From IMG/VR virus record IMGVR_UViG_3300030202_000859, positions 1 to 21,633 of that record: a stretch of 21,633 nucleotides of DNA, one strand, 5' to 3'. The DNA comes from a virus. The position numbers and the translations under genes are program-made. This document shows, piece by piece, positions 1-8,950 of the stretch; the first letter of the stretch is position 1; every line of letters begins with the position of its first letter. The notes under the pieces were generated by a model. The model saw only the letters and a program-made list of their open reading frames with translations. It was not told the origin of the DNA and did not search any database.

Positions 1-90
1 AGCCGTATAGAAGAAGCAATGACTAAACTTGAAGAGCGTTTAAGTATGCGACTACAAGAAGCTTTAGACAATCCATTAGTCGGTAATTAA
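1..90 (+). CDS. 3' end of an unidentified rightward gene (partial)
   Basis: The first base opens a frame that runs without stop to TAA at 88-90 and encodes a 29-residue C-terminal tail. The tail is rich in Glu, Arg and Leu with a heptad-like spacing (for example EEAMTKLEERLSMRLQEAL), which suggests a short coiled coil, and it ends in NPLVGN. The start and most of the gene lie left of the window. It is followed directly by a promoter and the virion gene block, so it probably encodes another structural or tail protein, but the tail alone does not identify it. Confidence 0.6.
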   Translation, partial: SRIEEAMTKLEERLSMRLQEALDNPLVGN

Positions 91-119
91 TTGACATTTA
101 ACATTATTTATGTTATAAC
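91..119 (+). promoter_or_regulatory. Near-consensus extended -10 sigma70-type promoter
   Basis: TTGACA (91-96, a perfect -35 box) is separated by exactly 17 bases from TATAAC (114-119, one mismatch to TATAAT). A TG one base upstream of the -10 box (111-112) makes it an extended -10 element. It begins at the first base after the stop codon of the preceding gene. Transcription would start near 126 and leave a leader of about 20 bases before the ATG at 147. This site probably drives the virion gene block with host RNA polymerase, unlike T7 late promoters, which need a phage polymerase. Confidence 0.82.
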
Positions 120-146
120 AGACAATACAAGAAGGAAGAATTAACT

Positions 147-2780
147 ATGTATTTTAACCCTTTAGACATTAGACGTATTATATATCCTAGAGCTTCTGGG
201 TTAATAACTTTTCAAGAAGGACCAGGGGGAATTAGTGAACAGGAAAAAGAACAGTATTTAGGAAATACAGGAGCACCAGGTGATGGAGGAGGATCTGATA
301 ATAATGTAGATACTGATCCTGTAGATCCACCAGAAAAGTTTACCTCTAGTTATCCTGAGTTAGCTGGACAAGAGTTTGCTACTGCAGCTGAAAGAGATGC
401 TGCAGAAGATATGGTTGATAGACAAAGAGAAGAGAAAAAAAGATTAGAAGAAGTAGAAGCAGATAGACAAAAAATGTCTGAAGATGCTAGAGAATTACAG
501 AAAAAACAATTAGAAGACCCTACTTCTCAAGTAACAACTCAAGATGTAACTACTGCAGATGCAGATGCAACTGGTACTTCTATTGCTACAGGCACTGGTG
601 AAGTAGGAGACATAGATAAAGTTACTGCACAAACTGCTGCTGAATCAGATGTAGTTGAGGAAATAAAACCTAAAGGCCCGAAATTAACTAAGATGGAATA
701 TGTACGTAAGTTAATGGCTGATGAAGGTTTAAGTATGGCTCAAGCAAGAGGAAAAGCTGATGGCACTGGACCAGGTTCTTTTTCAGCATACGGAATTGAA
801 TATGATAAAACTCCAGATCCCACACAAGCAGAAACTTACACAGCTACTTCAGTAGAAGATAAAGCTAGAACAGAAGCAGAAAAAGTAGTAGGTGCAGAAG
901 GTACAATATCAGAAGAGTCTAAAGTTGTAGCTGCGGAAGGTGAACTATCAGAAGATGCTAAGGCTAAAGGTGTAGACTTTGATCCAGAAAGGGTTAAAGA
1001 AATAGTAGCTGGTGAAAGAACTGTAGATTCAAAAGAATTAGCAGAAGCACAAGGACTAGATGAACAAGCAGTTAAAGCTTCTATAGCTGAAGCAAATGTT
1101 CCGGATAATATTGTTGCTGCTACTACTACTGTTAAACCAGAAGAGCTACCTACCCCTGCACAAATTGCTGAATCAGATATGGTACAAGCTGCTAATGTTA
1201 CAGATGAAGGTGGGTTAGATGCACCAGCAGTTGCTGCTAAACTAGCAAAATTTACCGTAGATTCTGAAACTATGGCTCAAGCTGCACAAGGTAATGTAGA
1301 TGCTCAGAGTACTATACAAGGGCAGTTAAGTTCTTTAATGCAGGACTTTAATGATGGCACTCCAGCATGGGCTGCAGGAGCTATAAGAGCTGCTAATGCT
1401 GCTATGTTATCTCGTGGCATGGGTGGCAGTACTATGGCTGCATCAGCTATATTACAGGCTGCAATGGAATCAGCATTACCTATAGCTCAACAAGATGCTC
1501 AAGTTTTTGCAACTATGAATATGCAAAACTTAAATAATAGACAGCAAGTTGCTTTATCTAATGCTGCTGCTCAACAAGGACTCGCATTACAAAACTTAAA
1601 CAATGAACAACAGGCTATGTTACAAAATAGTACTAATTCATTTGCCTTACAATCTCAAAACTTATCTAACGTACAGCAAACAACTTTAGCTAATGCACAG
1701 ATTAAAGCTGCATTGCAGGGTCAAAACTTGTCTAATCAACAGCAAGCAAATATAGTAGAAGCTGCTCGTTATGCTGAAGTATCTAATCTTAATCTAAATA
1801 ATAAACAACAAGGTATACTACAAGATAACGCTAATACTATGCAGATAGAAGTAGCAAATCTTAATGCTAAACAGCAAGCCTATGTCGTTAATGCTCAACT
1901 TGAAGCAGCATTACAAGGTAAACAAATAGATAATAAACAACAGGTAGCTATACAAAATGCTGCTCGTTTTGCTGATGCTAATAACCTAACCTTTACTGCA
2001 CAAGAACAAGCTAAGATAAATAACTCTGAGCTTATGAAGACCATAGGTCTAGCAGAACTTAGTTCAGAACAGGCAGCTACATTACAAAATGCTGCAGCTG
2101 TAGCATCAATGGATATGGCTAACCTATCTAATGAACAACAAGCTAAAGTAGCTAATGCTCAAGCTTTCTTATCTATGGATATGGCTAACTTAAGTAATGA
2201 TCAGCAGGCTACTATGTTTAAAGCTCAAGCTATGCAACAAGCATTACTATCTGATCAAGCATCAGAGAATGCAGCTAAACAATTTAATGCAAGTAGTGAA
2301 AACCAAACTAAACAGTTTATGGCTAACTTAAATACACAAGTACAACAGTTTAATGTTGCTCAAAAAAATGCTACTAATCAATTTAATGCTGGTGAAGAGA
2401 ATGCTGTTGCTAAATTTAATACAGAAATAGAAAATCAAAGAGATCAATTCAATGCTAAAAACCAGTTAGTAATAGCACAGGCTAATGCTGAGTGGAGACA
2501 AGGTGTTGAACTTACTAATACAGCAGCACAGAATGCAGCTAACGCAGCTGACGCACTAGCTTCAAATGCTATGACTCAAACTACTTTAGATGCAATATGG
2601 CAACGTGAAAGAGATATGTTAGACTATGCTTTTAAAGCAGCAGAGGGTGCAGAAAATAGAGCTTTAGAACTTGTACTTGCAGAAAAAACTGCTGAACAAT
2701 ATGCCGAAGCAAGAGCTGATGAAAATAGAACCTTTATGTATGCAACATTAGTAAAAACATTATTTGGTGGGATATTATAA
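147..2780 (+). CDS. Repeat-rich virion structural protein, 877 aa
   Basis: This is probably a virion protein, either an internal/ejection protein or a fibrous tail component. An AAGGA motif (132-136) lies 10 bases before the ATG. Residues 80-125 are charged and probably coiled coil. Residues 130-450 are acidic and Ala/Thr/Glu-rich. Residues 405-455 hold an Ala/Met-rich stretch with a RGMGGS element. Residues 460-701 are eleven contiguous 22-residue repeats with a consensus like xNLsNeQQaxlxNAxxxxal. Residues 708-773 are six 11-residue repeats of the form NxxxQFNAxxE, and the C-terminus is helical. The 11/22 periodicity is hendecad-like and predicts long right-handed coiled-coil rods. I recall similar Asn/Gln-rich repeat proteins in marine phages, but none with a proven function. 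It is first in the promoter-driven block and directly abuts the next gene. Confidence 0.85.
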   Translation: MYFNPLDIRRIIYPRASGLITFQEGPGGISEQEKEQYLGNTGAPGDGGGSDNNVDTDPVDPPEKFTSSYPELAGQEFATAAERDAAEDMVDRQREEKKRLEEVEADRQKMSEDARELQKKQLEDPTSQVTTQDVTTADADATGTSIATGTGEVGDIDKVTAQTAAESDVVEEIKPKGPKLTKMEYVRKLMADEGLSMAQARGKADGTGPGSFSAYGIEYDKTPDPTQAETYTATSVEDKARTEAEKVVGAEGTISEESKVVAAEGELSEDAKAKGVDFDPERVKEIVAGERTVDSKELAEAQGLDEQAVKASIAEANVPDNIVAATTTVKPEELPTPAQIAESDMVQAANVTDEGGLDAPAVAAKLAKFTVDSETMAQAAQGNVDAQSTIQGQLSSLMQDFNDGTPAWAAGAIRAANAAMLSRGMGGSTMAASAILQAAMESALPIAQQDAQVFATMNMQNLNNRQQVALSNAAAQQGLALQNLNNEQQAMLQNSTNSFALQSQNLSNVQQTTLANAQIKAALQGQNLSNQQQANIVEAARYAEVSNLNLNNKQQGILQDNANTMQIEVANLNAKQQAYVVNAQLEAALQGKQIDNKQQVAIQNAARFADANNLTFTAQEQAKINNSELMKTIGLAELSSEQAATLQNAAAVASMDMANLSNEQQAKVANAQAFLSMDMANLSNDQQATMFKAQAMQQALLSDQASENAAKQFNASSENQTKQFMANLNTQVQQFNVAQKNATNQFNAGEENAVAKFNTEIENQRDQFNAKNQLVIAQANAEWRQGVELTNTAAQNAANAADALASNAMTQTTLDAIWQRERDMLDYAFKAAEGAENRALELVLAEKTAEQYAEARADENRTFMYATLVKTLFGGIL
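1524..2249 (+). repeat. Eleven tandem 22-residue protein repeats
   Basis: Coding repeats within the 877-residue protein (residues 460-701). Each unit is exactly 66 bases long and there are no indels across eleven units. Units open with a variant of Q/A-N-L-(S/N)-N-x-Q-Q, and an NA dipeptide typically follows about six residues later. The DNA has diverged more than the protein pattern, so these are old repeats held by structure and not a recent duplication. Confidence 0.9.
2268..2465 (+). repeat. Six tandem 11-residue protein repeats
   Basis: Directly after the 22-residue series (residues 708-773) the period halves to 11 residues. Units include NAAKQFNASSE, NATNQFNAGEE and NAVAKFNTEIE. A Phe at position 6 and Asn at position 1 recur, giving one aromatic residue per hendecad turn. 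Confidence 0.85.
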
Positions 2781-3047
2781 ATGACAAAATTTAATTATGA
2801 AAGAACTTACAAAGCAGCAGATGCAGCTTATTATAGATTAGCGGAAAAAGATCCTTTATATAAAACATCTAAAAGAAAACAGTTAGATCCAGATCTAGGT
2901 AGTAGTACAGGACTAGCTAGAAGTCTTATGTCTTCACCAAAAAAACAAGATAACAGTGAAGAGTTAGGTGAACTAACTCTACTATACAATGAAATTAAAA
3001 GTAAAAATGAAGAATTAAAAAGTAATATAATATCTGGAGAGTCTTAA
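2781..3047 (+). CDS. Small protein of the virion block, 88 aa, unknown function
   Basis: A hydrophilic protein with a basic N-terminal third (Lys, Arg and Tyr-rich, up to KTSKRKQ near residue 33). A Ser/Gly linker follows, then a charged C-terminal half (residues 55-85) that looks helical. The ATG follows the TAA of the 877-residue gene with no gap, and a GGTGGGA stretch upstream may serve as ribosome binding site. Its stop overlaps the next start as TAATG. Its position between two virion genes suggests a minor structural or assembly protein. I recognise no family motif. Confidence 0.75.
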   Translation: MTKFNYERTYKAADAAYYRLAEKDPLYKTSKRKQLDPDLGSSTGLARSLMSSPKKQDNSEELGELTLLYNEIKSKNEELKSNIISGES

Positions 3048-3571
3048 TGATTAATCAACCAATACCAGGACAATCTTTAACAGCAGAACCTAAAGGTTAT
3101 CCTTGGGAAAATCCACCTAAATATGTAAAACCATTTGATGCAGCAATGTATCACTTAGAAGAATTAAATGAACCTAAAAAAATTACAGCTGCTTTAGATA
3201 TGTTAGAGTTAGATATAGATATGGTTACATTAGTAAGTGGTATACTTCGTGTGGGTGTTGCAAACGGTATACACACTGTTGATGTTAGTTTACTTATTGC
3301 ACCAGTAATACATGAATTTATTAAAGGTCATGCTGATAGAGCTGGTATAGATTATAATGAAGGTTTTGCTGAAGAAGATATGGATCGTACAGATTTAGAA
3401 TATACTATAAGACAAAAGAAATCAGAAAAACTTTTAAAGAAAATTAAAGAGCAAGATATGCCTGAAGCTATGTCTGAAGGTGTAGATAAAGATATGCCAC
3501 AAGATATACCTGAAGAAATGCCTGAGGCACAACCTCAAGGACTTATGGCTAGACAAGGGAGTGTTATGTAA
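3047..3571 (+). CDS. Conserved marine-phage virion-associated protein, 174 aa
   Basis: The N-terminus PIPGQSLTAEPKGYPWENPP and the core segment GIHTVDVSLLIAPVIHEFIK (about residues 74-93) match a pattern I remember as widespread in marine tailed phages of several morphotypes, whose function is unknown. Residues 1-105 appear folded and largely helical. Residues 115-135 are Lys/Glu-rich, and residues 135-174 are a low-complexity tail with recurring MPE/MPQ elements. The start overlaps the previous stop by one base (TAATG), and its own stop overlaps the next ATG the same way, so translation is probably coupled. A virion or assembly role is inferred from position. Confidence 0.78.
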   Translation: MINQPIPGQSLTAEPKGYPWENPPKYVKPFDAAMYHLEELNEPKKITAALDMLELDIDMVTLVSGILRVGVANGIHTVDVSLLIAPVIHEFIKGHADRAGIDYNEGFAEEDMDRTDLEYTIRQKKSEKLLKKIKEQDMPEAMSEGVDKDMPQDIPEEMPEAQPQGLMARQGSVM

Positions 3572-4731
3572 TGGGAGCTTGGAAAGGTATTTGGTTAGGT
3601 ATGCAAGCAGTTGAAGATGCTAAGTACAAAGGTATACAATTAGATCTTCAAGAAAGAAAGATGGCACTTCTTGAAAAGGAAGAAGAATTAGCAAGAGAAT
3701 TAAAAACTATGAAAGCTTTTACTTCAAGTTTTAATACTAAAATAACTAATCGTTCAGGTACAAAGTTAAATACTGCAAGTATAGATACTTATACAAAAGC
3801 TTTACATCAGTATTTACCTCCAAATATCGCTAGTAAATATATAGGTTTAAACAATCAAAAAGTATTAGATGATTTACTTGGTGTAATGCAGGACTATAAA
3901 AAACAACAATTTGAACAAGGTATTAATGAAGTTGATAAAGAAAAGTATGGAAAAATTTGGAATGGAACTCTTATTAATTCTGGTATGACTTATGATGCAG
4001 CTCAAGATTATATATTTAGTGCAGCTGAAAGTGCTGGTATTGATGTAACTAATCCAACATTTTTATCATGGAAAGAAAATGAAATAGAAAAGTTAACAAG
4101 AGGTTCTGCTATTATTGAACCTGAGTATTTAGTAGCTGATCTAAAAACAACAGAAGTTAAAAATGTACAAGACGACATTATAAAGACTTCTAAATTAACA
4201 ATAGATTCTATACTACAGAATCTGGATGCAACAAGATTAAGTCAAAATGAAGATGTAGTTAATAATGAAAACTTAACACTTAAGGGTACAATTAAACCAC
4301 ATATAAGGCAGGGTTTAGATAAAACAAGAAAAAGGCTAGAGCAGTTAAACGATGCACAAGTAATTGCTCTTACTTCGCCTGATATTTTTGCTAACAAATA
4401 CTCAGAACCTATATATCAAAATAATAATCAGTTAATAAACTTTAATCAAACTATAAAGGCTAATTCAATAACAATAGATTTAGCAGGAGATGCTATTACA
4501 GCACCAGACCCAAATGATCCTAGTAAAAGAGTTGTGACTGAGTATTCTTTTCATAAAAGTCCTACAGATAATCTTCTTCAATGGTATGTAGATTACTACT
4601 TAGCAACTGGTAAAAAATTAATACCAGAGGGTACAAGAATTAGAACAGTTGATAGTACTAATAATTACTTTTTTGCACCTATGATTTACCCTGAGGGTAA
4701 TATAAATACGATTTATCCTGAGGATAGTTAG
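3571..4731 (+). CDS. Putative virion structural protein, 386 aa
   Basis: Unrecognised family. The N-terminus (MGAWKGIWLGMQAVEDAKYK) is followed by an uninterrupted Glu/Lys/Leu-rich helix at about residues 20-50 that should form a coiled coil. The rest is a mixed alpha/beta protein with many Asn and Thr residues and no cysteine motif or catalytic signature that I can see. It overlaps the preceding stop by one base and lies two bases before the 1405-residue gene. In T7-type order this slot, next to the giant protein, is used by internal core proteins (gp14/gp15), so an internal virion or ejection protein is a fair but unproven guess. Confidence 0.75.
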   Translation: MGAWKGIWLGMQAVEDAKYKGIQLDLQERKMALLEKEEELARELKTMKAFTSSFNTKITNRSGTKLNTASIDTYTKALHQYLPPNIASKYIGLNNQKVLDDLLGVMQDYKKQQFEQGINEVDKEKYGKIWNGTLINSGMTYDAAQDYIFSAAESAGIDVTNPTFLSWKENEIEKLTRGSAIIEPEYLVADLKTTEVKNVQDDIIKTSKLTIDSILQNLDATRLSQNEDVVNNENLTLKGTIKPHIRQGLDKTRKRLEQLNDAQVIALTSPDIFANKYSEPIYQNNNQLINFNQTIKANSITIDLAGDAITAPDPNDPSKRVVTEYSFHKSPTDNLLQWYVDYYLATGKKLIPEGTRIRTVDSTNNYFFAPMIYPEGNINTIYPEDS

Positions 4732-4732
4732 A

Positions 4733-7700
4733 ATGGGTGCAACTAATATATTTGATCTTTACCCTCAGTTAAATAGAAATAAAACAAAAGAAGAAGAGAA
4801 AGAAAATATAACTCCTTCTCCTATAGAAGTACCTGAAGAAGTTATAATAGATTCTGTACCTGCAATAAATGCACCTACTAATATACATAACTTATTTCCT
4901 CAAATGAGAAATACTTCTACAGATAATACAGTTGAAGATAATATTGTAGAAACAAAACCTTCCCTACCACCAACTAATATACATGAATTATATAAAGATC
5001 AGATGAATATTGAATCTGGTCTTGTACCTAATTGGAAAACCCACAGTTTAAATAAAGGCATAGATGAAGAGTTTGATGGTAATCTAAATAGGTCTGTATA
5101 TGAGTCAATAAATGATCAATACTTAAAAGATCGTGGAGAAAAAGTTCCAACTGCTTTAATTAATATTAGAAAAATATTAAAAGAAAGGTATGGAATAGAT
5201 GAAAACAATCGTAAACTTACAGAAGAAATAATTTTTAAGGATAAAGATTTACGTAAAGTTGTAATAGAATATATGACAACTAGACGTAGACCTGGTATAT
5301 CTTTAACACCTCTTACTGGAGGATCTGGTTCTCTTTATAGTGGTGCGGATTTTAAACAAATGGAGTTTGCCAAAGTTTTTGAAATGTTTCAAAACAACCA
5401 ACGAGCTTTTGGTACACATGATGTAAGTACAGCAAATGAACTTGTCTTTAGTATGAACGCATCAGATACAGATAAACTTTCTTTAGGTGCAGGATATTTA
5501 TTGTTTAACCATATGGATAATATTTTTACTGGTGAAAGAACTAATAAAGAAATGTTTGATGGAATCTACGATTATGCTAGATACAGTATATTTTCACCAT
5601 CAACAGCGGCATCTTTTATGTTAGCTTACGGAAGTCCTATTGGTAAATTAATTGCCCAAGCAGAAACAAAAGCAGCTGGTGCAGCTGGTAAAAAATTAAT
5701 AACAGCTTGGCACAATAATTTAGTAAAGAATGGATTAACTAAAACTGCTGCAAGCGAATTAGTTGAATCAAAAATACTTAATGCTGCAAATTTTCAAGCT
5801 TTAATTTTACCTGAGATGGTGTTTAATACTGGCATTAATGCTGGCTATCAGCTAGGTCTTATCGAGACAGGTGTACAAGATTCGTTTAGTAAATTAGATA
5901 GTGGAATAATAGCACTTGGAACTCTTCTTGTACCGTTAGGGGTTGTTGGATTTTCTAATTTAGTTGCTAAAGGTAGACAAGGACCACTTAAAAAAACTTT
6001 TTTAGGTTATGAAAAACTTGATAAAGCTTGGGTAAGAGCTGGTCAAGCAGGAATAATTAAACAATCTAGAAATGTAATAGGATCAAAAGCTGTAATTGAA
6101 GCAGTAATGAAAAACTTTAATCTTAAGTTTGGTAAAGATGGTAATCCTATTCCAAATTTAAAAGGTAAAAAAGCAGAAGACTTTATGTTATCTTGGAAAG
6201 AAACAAAAGAACAAGCTGCTTTAAATATAAAAAGACGTAAAGAAGAATTAACAGATGATGATATAACTACAATGTTTTTTACTCATTTTTGGTTAGGTTC
6301 TAAAGATGGAAAAACAAAAGGATACTTTGACATACTACTAGAAAATGGTTATGCTATTCATAGGTCACAGCTAGATGGAAAAGGAGGGACTACTAATGCT
6401 CTTTCTCAAGCAATAAAACTTTTACCTATACAGGTTCAAAGAGGTATTGTAAAAGAGTTTGAAAGTTCTACAGGTTTAAAGTTAAACTTTATGACTGCTG
6501 GACAAAAAACACAAACTCCTACAAGTTTAGCAAGCCACTGGGTAAAAAGTGTATCTAGATCTGGTAGTAATCTATGGCTCGTAGGTGAATTATCTAAACG
6601 ATCAAAAGCTTTAGCCGGTGCTAGTAGAAAAGAAAGACTTGGATTATTACTTGCACCTCATGATTCAACAGGGGGAGCAAAAAGATTTCAATTCGGTTTA
6701 AGCTTTGGTAAAAAATTAGTAACATCTCATTATGCAACCACTGCTGCAAATATAAAAGGTTATGGGTACTTAACTTTTTTAAATGGACTAGGAGAAATAG
6801 CTACCGGTGTTCTTGACCTTAGTTCTGGTGCTGGAAGACGATTAGTCGGTAATACTGTTAGAGCAAAGCAACATTTTGATGAAGGTTTTACAAGTATAGG
6901 AAGTGCTGTCAATAGGGGTTTAACTATATTAGATCCACAAATGTCTTTTAACAGAGCAAAGGCAGTACTTGAACTAAGTCCAGAAGCAGAAAAAAGATTA
7001 TGGAGAAACATATCTGGAGCAGGTGATGCAGCAGATCCTTTAAAACAATTTAATATAACTCCTGAAACTACATCTTGGTTAGGGGAAAAATTCTTTAAAG
7101 GTTTAAATATCGGTTCTTCAGCTTTACAAGCAGCAACCTTTATTAAGGTGCAAGATTATATGACAAAGATAATTTCTTTTGAAGCAAATATGTCAAGAGA
7201 AATAGGTAAACATTATAGGATGAATGCTAATAAATTTTTTCAACAAGCAGACTCTGCTACAATAGTAGTAAGTAAAGACTTCCAAGATAATGTTGTTATG
7301 CCAGCAATAGAACAAACTTTAAATGATGTTGTATCTCAATCTTGGCAAATAAGAGCTAAGAATACAAAAACTTTAATGGCTCAAATTGCAAGTTTTGTTG
7401 AACAAGCTTCAAATAAAACTATATTAGGTGTACCAATTCCTTTTGGTAGTTTTGCTAATAGTGTTATGCAACATACAGGTAACTATACAGGTGTAAATTA
7501 TTTAAGACGTAAGGCACATAGATTAACTAAATACAAATGGCTTAGTCCAGGTGGTAAAAAACCAGGGGATTTAATAAATTTAAACGACCCAAGTGATATA
7601 GAATTAGCTGGAAAAACTTTAGGTTTTGCTGGAATGATGTATGTAGGAGTGTATGGTTTACCTGGTCAAGAACAAATTACAGGTGAAGAACCTAAAGGAG

Positions 7701-8950
7701 CACTCTGGAGAGTTCAAAATGGTTATAGATGGAATCAACAACCTGATGATCAAGGTGGTATAAAAAACTTAAGATATGAATGGCCTTTATCTTTACAACT
7801 AATAACTTCTCAAATGGCTGCTCATAGAGCTTTAGCTAAGTATGAAGAAGACGATTTAAGTTTTAATGGTATAGAAGATTTATATAACTATGCTAAAGAA
7901 GTTGGAACTGGAAAAGCAGTTGGTGATGCAACTAGTAGTTTAGTTAAAGGTATACCTAAACATTTATGGAAAGATTTTTATGAACAACTTGGTGCAACTA
8001 ACTTCAGAAGTTTAACTAAAACTACAAATTCTTTTGGGGATATGTTTAATAACTTAATGTTTGAAGGAGATCTAACAGAAATTATAAATATACCTATGAC
8101 TATAGGTACACAATACGGTCAATTTTTAACAAGACCTCTTGATCCTATTAATCAATTTAGTAAAATACTTTGGGGTGAAAATCAAAACAATGATTTAAGA
8201 CAAACTCATAGTTCTGTGTTAGGTGCTAATTTAAATTATAATAATATGTTTAAATATATTGATGGAATATTACCTGATAAATATCTTCCAAAAGGTGTGA
8301 GAGAAGCTCAAGTTAGAGAGTCTGCTATAAAAGAACCATCTTATGATGTAGGTAGATTAGTAGGAATAAGGTCTGATGTTGTACCTCAGCTTTTTGAAAA
8401 ACTTTTAAATTCTGCTGGAATGAGTGAGTATTTTACCATACAAAAATTTGATGGTCCACCAGAGGTACAAAATTATTTAAATAAAGAAATAAGAAGAGAG
8501 TTAAATTACGCTACTAAAGATTTACTTGAAAATAAATTTAGAGGTGTAGATTTTTCTAGCTTAAATTTACAAACACAACAAAGTGCTGTAAAATGGGTTG
8601 CTAAAAAGGCTAGAAAAGAAGTTATGGACCAGTTAAATAGAGCAGGTCCAAAAGAATATTTAGTAGCAAATCAACTTTCTACTGAAGGCAGAGAAAATTT
8701 TAGGGCTGGTGTAAAAAAATATAGAAAAATATATCCAGGTATTATACCTGAGGCTAGTGCTAGAGTTACTAATGCACAAGTTATAGGTATGATATTATCA
8801 GCTAACAAAGATAAACCTGCAATAGAAGTACTAGAGATATTAAACGATATTAAATCCTATATAAATGATTATAAAAAATTAAAGGAAAATATAGGAGATG
8901 AAGATGGAATTTCTATAGATAAACTATTAATGGAAAGTAGAAGAAACTAA
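4733..8950 (+). CDS. Giant virion protein, probable gp16-like DNA-ejection protein, 1405 aa
   Basis: The longest gene in the window and the last of the virion block. By size and place it corresponds to the large internal core/ejection protein of T7-like phages (T7 gp16 is about 1300 residues). That assignment is by analogy and not by a recognised motif. The disordered acidic N-terminus carries three copies of a short motif: TNIFDLYPQ (residues 4-12), TNIHNLFPQ (49-57) and TNIHELYKDQ (81-90). Residues 100-280 look globular. Residues 285-415 are Ala/Gly/Leu-rich and include a hydrophobic stretch at 390-411 that could insert in a membrane. A second short hydrophobic stretch lies near residue 965. 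The remainder is a long mixed region. I found no transglycosylase or peptidase signature. The stop TAA overlaps the stop of the convergent gene. Confidence 0.82.
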   Translation: MGATNIFDLYPQLNRNKTKEEEKENITPSPIEVPEEVIIDSVPAINAPTNIHNLFPQMRNTSTDNTVEDNIVETKPSLPPTNIHELYKDQMNIESGLVPNWKTHSLNKGIDEEFDGNLNRSVYESINDQYLKDRGEKVPTALINIRKILKERYGIDENNRKLTEEIIFKDKDLRKVVIEYMTTRRRPGISLTPLTGGSGSLYSGADFKQMEFAKVFEMFQNNQRAFGTHDVSTANELVFSMNASDTDKLSLGAGYLLFNHMDNIFTGERTNKEMFDGIYDYARYSIFSPSTAASFMLAYGSPIGKLIAQAETKAAGAAGKKLITAWHNNLVKNGLTKTAASELVESKILNAANFQALILPEMVFNTGINAGYQLGLIETGVQDSFSKLDSGIIALGTLLVPLGVVGFSNLVAKGRQGPLKKTFLGYEKLDKAWVRAGQAGIIKQSRNVIGSKAVIEAVMKNFNLKFGKDGNPIPNLKGKKAEDFMLSWKETKEQAALNIKRRKEELTDDDITTMFFTHFWLGSKDGKTKGYFDILLENGYAIHRSQLDGKGGTTNALSQAIKLLPIQVQRGIVKEFESSTGLKLNFMTAGQKTQTPTSLASHWVKSVSRSGSNLWLVGELSKRSKALAGASRKERLGLLLAPHDSTGGAKRFQFGLSFGKKLVTSHYATTAANIKGYGYLTFLNGLGEIATGVLDLSSGAGRRLVGNTVRAKQHFDEGFTSIGSAVNRGLTILDPQMSFNRAKAVLELSPEAEKRLWRNISGAGDAADPLKQFNITPETTSWLGEKFFKGLNIGSSALQAATFIKVQDYMTKIISFEANMSREIGKHYRMNANKFFQQADSATIVVSKDFQDNVVMPAIEQTLNDVVSQSWQIRAKNTKTLMAQIASFVEQASNKTILGVPIPFGSFANSVMQHTGNYTGVNYLRRKAHRLTKYKWLSPGGKKPGDLINLNDPSDIELAGKTLGFAGMMYVGVYGLPGQEQITGEEPKGALWRVQNGYRWNQQPDDQGGIKNLRYEWPLSLQLITSQMAAHRALAKYEEDDLSFNGIEDLYNYAKEVGTGKAVGDATSSLVKGIPKHLWKDFYEQLGATNFRSLTKTTNSFGDMFNNLMFEGDLTEIINIPMTIGTQYGQFLTRPLDPINQFSKILWGENQNNDLRQTHSSVLGANLNYNNMFKYIDGILPDKYLPKGVREAQVRESAIKEPSYDVGRLVGIRSDVVPQLFEKLLNSAGMSEYFTIQKFDGPPEVQNYLNKEIRRELNYATKDLLENKFRGVDFSSLNLQTQQSAVKWVAKKARKEVMDQLNRAGPKEYLVANQLSTEGRENFRAGVKKYRKIYPGIIPEASARVTNAQVIGMILSANKDKPAIEVLEILNDIKSYINDYKKLKENIGDEDGISIDKLLMESRRN

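Noticed and set aside
4733-8950. A lytic transglycosylase domain in the giant virion protein, as in T7 gp16
   Set aside because: No convincing catalytic Glu context (ESxxxP-type signature) was found on reading the N-terminal 200 residues or the rest.
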